DNA from: Streptomyces sulfonofaciens
GTDB taxonomy: Bacteria > Actinomycetota > Actinomycetes > Streptomycetales > Streptomycetaceae
Direction: 5' to 3'
Assembly (NCBI RefSeq): GCF_014656295.1
Contig: NZ_BNCD01000012.1
Span: forward strand, 62,001-126,000
Length of the DNA stretch: 64,000 bases
Under the pieces are notes generated by a model. The model did no database searches, had not been told where the DNA came from, and was given only the letters and a program-made list of their open reading frames with translations. Within the stretch, counting starts at the first letter, position 1. Each line of letters starts with the position of its first letter. Below, in pieces: positions 17,884 through 27,026 of the stretch. A program made the translations under genes and the position numbers.

Positions 17884-19308
17884 TCAGCCGCGGTCAGCGA
17901 GCCGCTGGAGCCGGTCGAGCCACTCGGCCGCCTCCGGCAGATCGCGCACCTGGTTGCCGTAGTGGCCGCGGTCGTCGGGAGGGACCGGGGTGGTCGCGTC
18001 CATGATGAGCTTGTCGACCAGGCCCGGTGACTGGGCCTGGGGGGCGAGTTGCATGACGGGAAGGTTGGGGACGGTGATCAGGTCCCCGGAGGGGTTCATC
18101 TTGGTGGACAGCGCCCACATCACCTGGGGCAGGTTGAAGGGGTCGACGTCCTCGTCCACGACGATCACGGTCGAGGCGTAGCCGAGGCCGTGGGGCGTCG
18201 TGAGCACTCGCATGCCGACCGCCTTGGCGAAGCCCCCGTACCGCTTCTTCGTGGAGACGATGACGACCAGCCCGTGCGTGTACATGGCGTTGACCGCCTG
18301 CACCTCGGGAAAGTCGGCCTTCAGTTGCTGGTACAGGGGTACGCAGGTGTTCGCCGCGATCAGGTAGTCGCACTCGGTCCACGGCATGCCGAGGAAGAGG
18401 TGTTCGAAGACGGGGTCGGTGCGGTGGGAGATGCGGTCGACCCGGATCACCGGCATGCTCCGGCCACCTGAGTAGTGGCCGGTGAACTCGCCGAAGGGAC
18501 CCTCGATCTCCCGCCTGCGGCCCTCGACGACGCCTTCGATGACGACCTCGCTGCCCCAGGGCACCGGCAGCCCGGTCAGTGGCGCCCTCGCGATCGGCGC
18601 GGGCGCCCCGCGCAGCGCACCGGCGAGTTCGTACTCGTTCTCCTCGTACAGCATCGGCGTCGACGCGACGATGGAGATCACCGGGTCGTTACCGAGCGCG
18701 ATGGCCACGGGGAGGTCCTCGCCCCTTTCCTCGGCCGTGCGCAGGTGCAGCGCGATGTCGTGCACCGGAACCGGTTGCAGGGCCAGCTTCCGGCGGCCCT
18801 TGACCTCGATGCGGTAGATGCCGACGTTCTGCTTGCCGCTGTGCTCCGGGTCGTCGGGGTCCTTCGAGACGACGGCGGCCTTGTCGATGTAGAAGCCGCC
18901 GTCGCCGTCGTTGAGCCGGATCAGTGGAAGCACCTGGAAGATGTCGACGTCGTCGCCCTCCAGGGTGTTCTCCGCCCACAGGGGGTTCTCACGCCACTCC
19001 GGTTCGACGGGGAACCGCTCCCAGCGGCGGATGAACTCCTCCACCTGCTCCTTCGTCCCGGTCTTCTTGGGGAGACCGAGGGCAAGCGCGTGATTGGCCC
19101 ACGAACCGTGCACGTTCATGGCGATGCGGGCGTTCGTGAAGCCCCTGATGTTGTCGAAGTACAGGGCCGGAGCCGCATCACCCAGACGTGGCACGGCGTT
19201 TGCGGCGGCCGCGACGTCCGGCTCCGGCAGCACCTCGTCGGTGATGCGGAGGAGCTGGCCCTGCCCGTCCAGCGCGTCGAGGAAGCCGCGCAGGTCGTCA
19301 TGAGGCAT
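17884..19308 (-). CDS. vdcC: UbiD-family hydroxyarylic acid (vanillate-type) decarboxylase, subunit C
   Basis: The protein has 474 residues from ATG 19308 (MPHDDLRGFLDAL aligns with the family start); a GTG at 19323 adds five residues. It is a UbiD-fold decarboxylase that needs prenylated FMN and removes CO2 from aromatic acids such as vanillate or 4-hydroxybenzoate. Seen are NVHGSWANHALALGL, the NVGIYRIEVKG prFMN region, EGPFGEFTGHYSGG with catalytic-site Glu/Arg/Asp neighbours, and TPHGLGYASTVIVVDEDVD. It is in an operon with vdcD, but the usual VdcB/UbiX flavin prenyltransferase is not in this window. Confidence 0.92.
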   Translation of the reverse strand: MPHDDLRGFLDALDGQGQLLRITDEVLPEPDVAAAANAVPRLGDAAPALYFDNIRGFTNARIAMNVHGSWANHALALGLPKKTGTKEQVEEFIRRWERFPVEPEWRENPLWAENTLEGDDVDIFQVLPLIRLNDGDGGFYIDKAAVVSKDPDDPEHSGKQNVGIYRIEVKGRRKLALQPVPVHDIALHLRTAEERGEDLPVAIALGNDPVISIVASTPMLYEENEYELAGALRGAPAPIARAPLTGLPVPWGSEVVIEGVVEGRRREIEGPFGEFTGHYSGGRSMPVIRVDRISHRTDPVFEHLFLGMPWTECDYLIAANTCVPLYQQLKADFPEVQAVNAMYTHGLVVIVSTKKRYGGFAKAVGMRVLTTPHGLGYASTVIVVDEDVDPFNLPQVMWALSTKMNPSGDLITVPNLPVMQLAPQAQSPGLVDKLIMDATTPVPPDDRGHYGNQVRDLPEAAEWLDRLQRLADRG

Positions 19309-19626
19309 ACGGAGTCCATTCACCCGAGGAATCGGGGCAGAGAGCGGGGCCCGTGCCGCGGGCGGCGCGGATACCGGCCCAGCGCCTCACGGCCGGTGCG
19401 GGCAGGTCGTTACGTCAGGGATGCGCGAGGTGACGTGGCTGACCGTGTCCTTCGCCGACCGCGGGGCTGTGGAGAGCGGTACGTGCGGCGCTGTCCGCGG
19501 CTCGGCCGAGTGCGGGAGAACTCGTCCCGCCGCAGCAGAGCAGGACCCCGGGCACGGCACCCGCCGTACCTGGTACGCCCGCGATCAGCCGCACGGTGCT
19601 CGACTCCCTCGGTCTTGTGGTGGAGT

Positions 19627-19655
19627 GGGAGTGATGACCCTTTCGGTCACCTCCC
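19627..19655. promoter_or_regulatory. Imperfect hairpin/operator in the vdcC upstream region
   Basis: GGGAGTGATGACC (19627-19639) pairs with GGTCACCTCCC (19645-19655) around CTTTC, with a bulge in the left arm. It is followed by TTTGACC and a smaller stem CCTGC-N4-GCAGG. It lies about 320 bp upstream of vdcC and 300 bp beyond the flavoprotein start side, in a 640-bp region (19309-19950) that otherwise shows no gene. It could be an operator for the decarboxylase genes or a weak terminator. Confidence 0.3.
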
Positions 19656-19950
19656 TTTGACCTTAGACCTGCTCTGGCAGGCTCTTCTTGTCCATTCAGG
19701 TCACGCGACAGACCGAAACGGACACGACCGAAACGGCGGCGCCGGCCCCCCCGGAACGCCCGTACCGGAGCACCGCCGGGGTCACGGCCCGGGGCTCTCC
19801 CGCTCCCGTCCTTCGCCCGCCCCGGGGTCGAGAACGGATGGCTCCTCCTGGCGACGAGCACCCTCCTCGAACCCGATGCGGATCCCGCCCGGCCCCCGCG
19901 CCCCGATCCGGTCCTCCGCGATCCCGCCCCGCCGCCGTGCCGGTGCGTTC

Positions 19951-21153
19951 TCAGAGGTTGGAGAAGCGGCCGGCCTGGTCGAGGAGCCGGTCCGCGTCGT
20001 CGAGCGCGGGATAGATCCACTGCGTGTTGATGTCCTGCTTGAGGCGCTTGGCCTCCTCGCCGACCATCTCGACCACCCTCTCCCAGCCACGGGTGGAGAC
20101 CGCGCCGGCCGGCCCGAGGTCCAGGGTCGTGGTGTAGGGGTCCGGCGCGAAGGGCAGGGGGTCGGCTCCCAGGAGGTCGGCCGCCACGTTGTGCCCGGCG
20201 AACTTCCCCATCGGCAGGGCGTGCTGGCAGCTCAACATCGTGGTGTGCCCGTCCTCCGCAGGCGCGGCGGCGACGTCTCCGGCCGCGTAGACGTCCAGAA
20301 CCCCGGCCACCCGCAGGTACGCGTCCACGCTCAGCCGCCCCGCCCGGTCCCGCTCTGCCGGGATCTGGGCGGTCAGCGGGCTTGCGGCGATGCCGGCCGT
20401 CCACACGACCGTCGCCGCGGGGATCACCTCGCCGTCCGAGAGCGTGACCGCTTCGGGCGTCGCCGAGGCCACGGTGCGCCCCAGCCGACGTTCGATCTTC
20501 AACTCGTCCACGGCACCCTCGATGGCCCTGCGGGGCCCGGCCCCGAGCTCCGGGCCGAGCGCCTCGCCGCGGTCGACCAGCACGATCCGCACCTCTTCGC
20601 CCGCATCCTGCCGGTCGGCGATCGCGCGCAGCCGCTCGCCGAGGCCGGTGGCCACCTCCAGCCCGGTGAACCCCGCGCCCACGACGACCGCCGTGTACCG
20701 GCCCGCGGACGCGGCACGCCGGGGCAGCCGCCGCAGGTGGTGGTCGAGCGCGGCGGCCGCGGGCAGGGTGTCGACGTCGAAGAGGTGCTGCGCGCCGGGG
20801 AAGCCGGGGCGCACCAACTGGCTGCCGGTCGCCAGGACCAGCTTGTCGTACCGCAGGGTCAGCTCCCCGCCCGTGCGCTCGACGGCCCGGACGGTACGGG
20901 CCCGGGTGTCGATGCCCGTCACCGTCGCGGTGACACGGCGGACGCCGATCGGGCCGAGGACGCGGTCGAGAGGCACCCGCATGCTCTCCGGGTCGTCCTC
21001 GTACAGGCGGGGCCGCACCACCAGGTCGTCGCCCCCGCTGACCAGGGTCACCCCGAGATCCTCACCGCCGCCGATCTCCCGCGCGGCCCGTACGGCTCCC
21101 GCGGCGGTCCACACGCCTGCGAAGCCGCCGCCGACCACCAGGACACTCTTCAT
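19951..21153 (-). CDS. NAD(P)/FAD-dependent oxidoreductase (type II NADH dehydrogenase-like)
   Basis: The protein has 400 residues. The start is set at ATG 21153 after GGAGAG because the FAD-binding motif begins at once (SVLVVGGGFAGVWTA). A second nucleotide-binding motif (VVVGAGFTGLEVATGLGERL) binds NAD(P)H, and the C-terminal AGDVAAAP is the FAD ribityl-binding motif. Segments YDKLVLATGS and VVWTAGIAAS are typical of the NDH-2/CoxR-like group that passes electrons to quinones. There is no obvious membrane-anchoring helix at the C-terminus. It is a monocistronic unit, divergent from the ABC operon with 455 bp between them. Confidence 0.88.
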   Translation of the reverse strand: MKSVLVVGGGFAGVWTAAGAVRAAREIGGGEDLGVTLVSGGDDLVVRPRLYEDDPESMRVPLDRVLGPIGVRRVTATVTGIDTRARTVRAVERTGGELTLRYDKLVLATGSQLVRPGFPGAQHLFDVDTLPAAAALDHHLRRLPRRAASAGRYTAVVVGAGFTGLEVATGLGERLRAIADRQDAGEEVRIVLVDRGEALGPELGAGPRRAIEGAVDELKIERRLGRTVASATPEAVTLSDGEVIPAATVVWTAGIAASPLTAQIPAERDRAGRLSVDAYLRVAGVLDVYAAGDVAAAPAEDGHTTMLSCQHALPMGKFAGHNVAADLLGADPLPFAPDPYTTTLDLGPAGAVSTRGWERVVEMVGEEAKRLKQDINTQWIYPALDDADRLLDQAGRFSNL

Positions 21154-21526
21154 CGTCTCTCCCCAGCCTCCGAAGGCCGCTCCACGGCCCCTCACCACCA
21201 GTGACCGGGTGCCCCGCCCATGTGTGACAGGCGCGGCCGACGCACTTCGCCGGGCGCGTTCACCCGTCGGTGCCGGGGCGGGTGGGGACCGCGAACCCGC
21301 TGTGTCCGGTGGCGTCGATCGCCGACACGTCGTTCTCCATGTGCACCACCTCGTCCTGTGGGGATGTCTGAAGACGGGGGCCGACTGCACGGGTGACGCG
21401 GGAACAGCGGGTCTTCGGCTACGGGAACCGGTGACCGCGCGACCGCGGCAACCGGCTCCCCGCCCGCACCGGTGAGGGGCCGTCACACGGACGACCGCGA
21501 GGCCGTGCGGATTCCGGCCGCCTTCC

Positions 21527-21544
21527 GTTCAATGAACGTTCAAC
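21527..21544. promoter_or_regulatory. GTTCA/TGAAC palindromic operator upstream of the ABC operon
   Basis: The sequence GTTCAATGAACGTTCAAC holds a perfect 10-bp palindrome TGAACGTTCA (21533-21542) plus an overlapping half-site TTCA. It sits 65-80 bp before the ABC ATPase start in the 21154-21608 gap, which has no gene. TetR-type exporter repressors often use such sites, but no regulator gene lies next to it. Confidence 0.5.
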
Positions 21545-21608
21545 CTGCCGTCCCCGCCTGTGATGTGTGCCGTCCCTAGGGTCCTTGAAGCAGTGGAAGA
21601 AGGGACTC

Positions 21609-22550
21609 ATGGATACACTCCGCGCAATCCGGGCTCGCGGGATCACCAAGTGTTTCGGCGACGTCGTCGCACTCGACGGCATCGATCTGGATGTGACGCA
21701 GGGGCAGATCCACGGTCTGGTGGGACCGAACGGCGCCGGCAAGACGACCCTGCTCGGCCTCCTGCTGGGCCTGGCCGTCGCCGACGGCGGCAGCCTGGAG
21801 ATCCTGGGCACGCCGGTCGGCCGGGCGCTCGCGGCACCCGACGGCGTCGCCGGCTTCGTGGACGGGCCCGGCCTCTACCCCTCGCTCACCGCCAGGCAGA
21901 ACCTCGCCGCACTCGCCGCACTCCGCGGCCACGACGCGCGGACGGCGGGGATCGAGGACGTGCTCGACCAGGTCGGGCTCACCGACGTCGCCGACGACCG
22001 GGCCCGCGGCTTCTCCCTGGGCATGCGCCAGCGGCTCGGGCTCGCGGCCGCCCTGCTCACCAGGCCCCGGCTGCTCGTGCTCGACGAGCCGTCCAACGGC
22101 CTCGACCCGGCGGGCAAGAAGCACGTTCACGGTGTGCTCGGCCGGCTCGCGTCGGAGGGGACCGCCGTCGTGCTCTCCAGTCACCGCATGGACGACCTGG
22201 AGGCGCTGTGCTCCGAGGTCACCATCCTCGCCACCGGACGGGTCGCCTTCTCCGGCCCGCTGGGCAAGCTGGCCGCCGAGAACCGTGAACTCGACTACCG
22301 GCTGCTCACCTCCGACCCCGAGGCCGCCCGCCGGCTGGCCGCCGACACGGCCGGGGTCCGGGTCGCCGACGCCGTGGGGGCGGGGCACGACGCCGAGGTG
22401 CTCGTCGTGCGCGCGCTGGTGCCCGCCCTCGACGAACTGGTGGTGCGGCTCGTGCAGGCGGGCATCGCGCTGCGCGAACTCGCCCCCGTTGTCTCGCCGC
22501 TGGAGGCGGCGTTCCTCGCCCTCACCGAGCAGCAGGAGACCGGCCGATGA
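21609..22550 (+). CDS. ABC transporter ATP-binding protein
   Basis: The protein has 313 residues from ATG 21609 (AAGGGA upstream; an in-frame ATG at 21567 has no ribosome site). Walker A is GPNGAGKTT, the signature FSLGMRQRLGLAAALL and Walker B LLVLDEPSNGLDP, followed by the switch His in LSSHRMDDLE. The C-terminal 90 residues form the DUF4162-like tail found in drug- and antibiotic-export ATPases of the ABC-2 group. It overlaps the permease gene by 4 bp and energises it. Confidence 0.95.
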   Translation: MDTLRAIRARGITKCFGDVVALDGIDLDVTQGQIHGLVGPNGAGKTTLLGLLLGLAVADGGSLEILGTPVGRALAAPDGVAGFVDGPGLYPSLTARQNLAALAALRGHDARTAGIEDVLDQVGLTDVADDRARGFSLGMRQRLGLAAALLTRPRLLVLDEPSNGLDPAGKKHVHGVLGRLASEGTAVVLSSHRMDDLEALCSEVTILATGRVAFSGPLGKLAAENRELDYRLLTSDPEAARRLAADTAGVRVADAVGAGHDAEVLVVRALVPALDELVVRLVQAGIALRELAPVVSPLEAAFLALTEQQETGR

Positions 22551-23926
22551 CCGTGACCACCGCCGACGACCCGGCGACCACCGCCGACGACCGCGCCGCC
22601 GTCGCCCGCCGCGTCTCGGTGGCGCGCTGCTACCGCTTCGAGCTGGTCAAGCTGGTCTCGCAATGGCGGATCCGGCTGCTGGTCCTCGCCTGCTGGATCG
22701 CGCCGGCGCTCTTCGTCGCCGCCGTGAGCCAGCAGAGCTCGCTGCCCGTCGACACCCTCTTCGGCCGCCTGATGCACGCCACGGGCTGGGCCGGACCGCT
22801 GGTGACGCTCGGTTTCGCGGGAAGCTGGGCGCTGCCGCTGCTGACCTCGGTGGTCGCCGGCGACGTGTTCGCCTCCGAGGACCGGCTCGGTACCTGGCGC
22901 CATCTGCTCGTTGCGGTCCGCTCGCCCCGAGCGATCTTCGCGGCGAAGGCACTGGCCAGTCTCACCGTCATTCTGCTGCTCGTGGCCGGGTTGGCCTGTT
23001 CCAGCGCGGTCGGCGGAGTCCTGACGGTCGGCAACCAGCCGCTGGTCGGCCTCGACGGCCACCTCCTGACGTCGGCGGACGCCGCCGGCAAGGTCCTGCT
23101 CGCCTGGGCCTGCGTACTCGCCCCGACGCTGGCCCTCGCCGCGATCGGACTCCTCGGTTCCGTCATGCTGGGGCGATCCCCGATGGGACTGCTGCTGCCG
23201 GCGCTCGTCGCCCTCGCGATGCAGCTCGCGCAGATGCTGCCGCTCCCGGTCGCCGGGCGGCTCGCCCTGCCCGGCTACGCCTTCATCGCCTGGAACGGGC
23301 TGTTCACCAGCCCGGCGCAGGTCGGTCCGCTCCTGATCGGCGTCGTGGTCGCCCTGGTGTGGGCCGTGACCGCGACGGCGCTGGCCTGTCTGCTCTTCGT
23401 GCGGCGCGACTTCACCAACCCGAGCTACGACGGCTCGGGCAGCAGGGCGGTCGCCGTCGGGGTCCTGCCGCTCGTCGGACTGGTCGCCGCGGCGGTCGCG
23501 GTCGTCGCCGCCACGACCTCGGCCACGGGCTCCGGTATCGAGCAGGACAAGGTCCAGCGCTCGGTCGCCACGGCGTTCGCCCACCTCTACCGCATGCAGA
23601 CCGAGCAGCTCCATCGCCCCCACGTCACCGAGGCGCAACTGAGGGCCACGGCGGCGTGCACCAAGGGCGGCGTCCAGGACGGCGCCCAGGGGCCGGGCAA
23701 CGACTGGCGCTGCGTCGTCTCCTGGCACCTCCCCGACGTCGAGGCCACGGGGACGGCCATCTACCAACTCGACGTCACTCCGGACGGGCGGTTCGTGGCC
23801 GATGGCGACGGACCGAAGGAAGTGAACGGCTACTTCCTGGTGCGGACCCCCACCGGGGACGCACCGAACCCGCTGTGGCAGTTCGACGGAAACGTCGAAC
23901 TGCTGGCCAACACCCCGAAGGGATAA
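22547..23926 (+). CDS. ABC-2 type permease with a C-terminal extracytoplasmic domain
   Basis: The protein has 459 residues from ATG 22547 overlapping the ATPase stop. Six to seven hydrophobic helices span residues about 40-335 (for example LLVLACWIAPALFVAAV, LLVAGLACSSAVGG, LALAAIGLLGSVMLG, VGVLPLVGLVAAAVAVVAAT), with an ABC-2 coupling segment ASEDRLGTWRHLL. After the last helix come about 120 soluble residues with two cysteines (TAACTKGG and DWRCVVSW). This part is predicted outside the membrane and resembles small secreted beta-rich domains. That extension is unusual for ABC-2 permeases. The next gene starts 4 bp later. Confidence 0.88.
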   Translation: MTVTTADDPATTADDRAAVARRVSVARCYRFELVKLVSQWRIRLLVLACWIAPALFVAAVSQQSSLPVDTLFGRLMHATGWAGPLVTLGFAGSWALPLLTSVVAGDVFASEDRLGTWRHLLVAVRSPRAIFAAKALASLTVILLLVAGLACSSAVGGVLTVGNQPLVGLDGHLLTSADAAGKVLLAWACVLAPTLALAAIGLLGSVMLGRSPMGLLLPALVALAMQLAQMLPLPVAGRLALPGYAFIAWNGLFTSPAQVGPLLIGVVVALVWAVTATALACLLFVRRDFTNPSYDGSGSRAVAVGVLPLVGLVAAAVAVVAATTSATGSGIEQDKVQRSVATAFAHLYRMQTEQLHRPHVTEAQLRATAACTKGGVQDGAQGPGNDWRCVVSWHLPDVEATGTAIYQLDVTPDGRFVADGDGPKEVNGYFLVRTPTGDAPNPLWQFDGNVELLANTPKG

Positions 23927-23930
23927 CTCC

Positions 23931-26687
23931 ATGCAGGTAACGCGCCGTCGTCGGCGTGTCGAGGAGAATCGTTCCGGCCTCCTCGGTAGACGCATCGGCC
24001 GCCGGGTGCCCCTGGTGACGGCAGGCATCACCGCCGTCGCCGTCGTCGCCGCCGGCACCGCTTTCGCCCAGACGCGCCAGTTCGGCAGCGAGCAGGTGGG
24101 CCAGACCACCGATCAGGGCCAGGTCCTCCCCAGCGACCAGTACATCGCCCCGTACGGCGACCGCCTGGTCATCAACAACGGCAAGATCATGTCGTCCACG
24201 ATCAGCCCGGACGGCACCCACCTCGCGGCCTCGGTCACCGACGGCGGGGCGGCGCTGTCCATAGTGGACCTGAAGAACTGGAAGGTGCAGCAGCTCGTCG
24301 GCAACTCCGCGTCGTCGACCCCGCGCATCAGCGGCAACGACGTGGGACAGGAAGGCCCCACGTACTCGCCCGACGGCTCGCAACTGTGGTTGGGCCAGAC
24401 CGACGGCTACACCCGGTTCACCGTGAACCCGGACGGCAGCGTCGCCAACCCGACGTCCATCAAGATCCCGGCGGACGGGCCCAAGCACGCACTGGTGGGC
24501 GAGCCGGTGTTCTCGGCCGACGGCTCCACCGTGTACTCCGCCGTCAATGGCCAGAACCGGGTGGTCGCCCTCGACGCGGCGACCGGAGCCGTCCAGCGGA
24601 GCTGGGCCGTGGGCAACGCCCCGCGCGACATGGTGCAGATCGGCAGCAGGCTCTACGTCAGCAACGAGGGCGGGCGTCCGGCCAAGCCCGGCGACACCAC
24701 GATCAACTCCTACAACACCCCCGTGCCGGCCGACCCGGTGACCGCCGCCACCACCACCGGCACGGTCAGCGTCATCGACCTGGCGAACCCGTCCGCCTCC
24801 GTCGCGAGCATCGACGTCGGGCTGCACCCGACCGCCCTGTACGCCAGGAAGGGCGCGCTGTTCGTCACCAACACCGCCACCAACGACGTGTCGGTCATCG
24901 ACACCGCCAAGAACAAGGTCGTGCAGACCATCGCCACCCGGCCGTGGCCCGAGGCGTCGGTGGGCTACGAGCCCGACGCGGTGACGCTCACCGACGACGG
25001 CCACCTGCTGGTGACGCTCGGCCGCGCCAACGCGGTCGCCGTCTACCGGTACACGAGCCCGCAGGAACCGGTCGGCTACGTCGGCCTGCTTCCGACGGAC
25101 TACTTCCCGGCGGAGATCGCCACCGTCGGCAAGCAGGTGCTGGTCTCCAACACCCGGGGTATCGACGCCCGCCGCCCCACCAACAGCGCCGGGCACGGCA
25201 CTCACGACACGACGTCGAGCGTGCAGCGCTTCACCCTGCCGAGCGACAAGGTCATCAAGTCCGAGACGGCCAAGGTCTTCAAGCAGAACGGCTGGGACAA
25301 GGGCTCGGTCGACCTGGCCGGGAGCAAGGGCCATGCGAAGCCGGTGCCGGTTCCCGCGCGGCTCGGCGACCCCTCGACGATCAAGCACGTCTTCATGATC
25401 GTCAAGGAGAACCGCACCTACGACCAGGTCCTCGGTGACCTCCCGCAGGGCAACGGCGACCCGTCGCTGACGGAGTTCGGCGAGAACGTGACGCCGAACC
25501 AGCACGCCCTGGCCCAGCAGTTCGGGCTGTACGACAACACGTACGACATCGGTACGAACTCCGCCGAGGGCCACAACTGGTTGATGCAGGCGGACGACCC
25601 GGAGTACACCGAGTCCTCGGCCGGTGAGTACCTGCGCAGCTACGACACCGAGGACGACGCCCTCGGCCACCAGCGGAGCGGCTTCATCTGGACCGGTGCC
25701 CAGGCGGCCGGGAAGTCCGTGCGGGACTTCGGCGAGTTCCAGCAGTTCCTGACCAAGCCGTCGGGCGCGAGCTGGCAGAACCTGTACTGCGACAGCAAGA
25801 ACATGGCGTCGAGCGGTCAGGACACCGCCTACCCCCTGGTCTCGTCCTCGCCGATCCCGTCGCTCAACGACGTGTCGGTGCACGGCTTCCCCAAGTTCGA
25901 CACCAGCGTCCCGGACGTCTACCGGGAGCAGATCTGGAAGCGTGACTTCGAGAAGAACGGCCCGGCGAACCTGAACATGTTCTGGCTCTCCAGCGACCAC
26001 ACCGGCGGTCCGGCGAACGCGGCCGCCCAGGTCGCGGACAACGACCTCGCGGTCGGCAGGATCGTCGACGAGATCTCGCACAGCAAGTACTGGAAGGACT
26101 CGGCGATCTTCGTCGTCGAGGACGACTCCCAGGCCGGCCTCGACCACGTCGACGGCCACCGTGCCCCGATCCAGATCATCAGCCCCTACGCCAGGCACGG
26201 CGTCGTCGACAGCCACTACTACTCCCAGATCACGATGATCCGGACCATCGAGCAGATCCTCGGGATCCACCCGATGAACCAGAAGGACAGCGCGGCGACG
26301 CCGATGAGCGGGGCGTTCACCAAGAAGGCGGACCTCACGCCGTTCAAGGCGCTGCCCAACCGGACCTCGCTGACCGCGGGCCTTGCGACGCCGCCCGCCT
26401 GCGGCGTGGACACCCCGGCGCCCCAGGACCCCTCGGCGGCGGCCGTGCCGTCGGCGAAGGTGCCGGCGGACAAGCAGCAGGTGGCGGCGGAGTGGGACGA
26501 GTGGAAGTCCCACCAGCGGCTGACCGGGATCCACGCCCAGGCCGACTTCGCGAACCCCGCGCAGATGAACCACTTCACGTGGTACCAGACGCACGAGTGG
26601 ACGAAGCCGTACCCGGGCGAGGACAAGATCTTCGCGCCGAAGGACGTCCCGGGCGCCTACATCCCGTCGCCCGAGTCCGATGACTGA
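23931..26687 (+). CDS. YncE-like beta-propeller fused to an alkaline-phosphatase-superfamily phosphoesterase
   Basis: The protein has 918 residues. A signal peptide or N-terminal anchor is present after RRRRRVEENR (VPLVTAGITAVAVVAAGTAFA). Residues about 60-470 show repeated propeller blades such as GTVSVIDLANPS and NDVSVIDTAKNKVVQTI. Residues about 480-790 are the phosphoesterase part: KHVFMIVKENRTYDQVLGDL holds the nucleophile region, followed by DNTYDIGTNSAEGHNWLMQ and FVVEDDSQAGLDHVDGHRAP with metal-ligand Asp/His residues. It is predicted to act on phosphate esters outside the cell. It is cotranscribed with the ABC-2 exporter, so the transporter may move its substrate or a cell-wall component. 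A strong terminator follows. Confidence 0.9.
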   Translation: MQVTRRRRRVEENRSGLLGRRIGRRVPLVTAGITAVAVVAAGTAFAQTRQFGSEQVGQTTDQGQVLPSDQYIAPYGDRLVINNGKIMSSTISPDGTHLAASVTDGGAALSIVDLKNWKVQQLVGNSASSTPRISGNDVGQEGPTYSPDGSQLWLGQTDGYTRFTVNPDGSVANPTSIKIPADGPKHALVGEPVFSADGSTVYSAVNGQNRVVALDAATGAVQRSWAVGNAPRDMVQIGSRLYVSNEGGRPAKPGDTTINSYNTPVPADPVTAATTTGTVSVIDLANPSASVASIDVGLHPTALYARKGALFVTNTATNDVSVIDTAKNKVVQTIATRPWPEASVGYEPDAVTLTDDGHLLVTLGRANAVAVYRYTSPQEPVGYVGLLPTDYFPAEIATVGKQVLVSNTRGIDARRPTNSAGHGTHDTTSSVQRFTLPSDKVIKSETAKVFKQNGWDKGSVDLAGSKGHAKPVPVPARLGDPSTIKHVFMIVKENRTYDQVLGDLPQGNGDPSLTEFGENVTPNQHALAQQFGLYDNTYDIGTNSAEGHNWLMQADDPEYTESSAGEYLRSYDTEDDALGHQRSGFIWTGAQAAGKSVRDFGEFQQFLTKPSGASWQNLYCDSKNMASSGQDTAYPLVSSSPIPSLNDVSVHGFPKFDTSVPDVYREQIWKRDFEKNGPANLNMFWLSSDHTGGPANAAAQVADNDLAVGRIVDEISHSKYWKDSAIFVVEDDSQAGLDHVDGHRAPIQIISPYARHGVVDSHYYSQITMIRTIEQILGIHPMNQKDSAATPMSGAFTKKADLTPFKALPNRTSLTAGLATPPACGVDTPAPQDPSAAAVPSAKVPADKQQVAAEWDEWKSHQRLTGIHAQADFANPAQMNHFTWYQTHEWTKPYPGEDKIFAPKDVPGAYIPSPESDD

Positions 26688-26716
26688 CGGTTGACGGCTG
26701 ACGCGGACTGTTCGTG

Positions 26717-26762
26717 TCGAGGGGCCCCCGGTCGGCATCACCGCCGGCCGGGGGCCCCTCGA
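26717..26762. terminator. Intrinsic terminator, 15-bp perfect stem
   Basis: The arm TCGAGGGGCCCCCGG (26717-26731) pairs perfectly with 26748-26762 around a 16-nt loop, 30 bp past the phosphoesterase stop. It ends the ABC operon; the 26763-27026 stretch that follows shows no gene. Confidence 0.85.
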
Positions 26763-27026
26763 CGCCTCCACGCAGCAGATGGCGGGCGCGGACCGCCGCA
26801 GCGGATACCGGCCTGAGCACCGGCGGTGGGCGGGGAGCGGCCGCGCCGCGCCCGCCCGGGCCGCGGGCCGAGCGGGCCCGCCGCCACGGCCGCCGCCCCG
26901 CGGGCCGCGGGGGGTCCGATCAGGCGGTACCCAGGGCCGTGCGCAGGACCGCGACGGCCTGGTTGACGGCCGCTTCGGCGGCGTGGGTGCCGCGCGCCTT
27001 TCCTGCTCCAGGGCGCGCCCGCACCC

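Noticed and set aside
18475-21204. 909-codon plus-strand open frame
   Set aside because: It lies antisense to the decarboxylase and the flavoprotein, whose motifs are unambiguous. Its product is low-complexity and Val/Asp/Arg-rich, a known artefact of high-GC codon bias.
23931-26687. A secreted haemolytic phospholipase C as the sole identity of this protein
   Set aside because: The phosphoesterase domain is of that superfamily, but the N-terminal propeller and operon context do not support assigning phospholipase C activity.
23775-26771. 998-codon minus-strand open frame
   Set aside because: It is antisense to the propeller-phosphoesterase gene, with no recognisable domain and biased composition.
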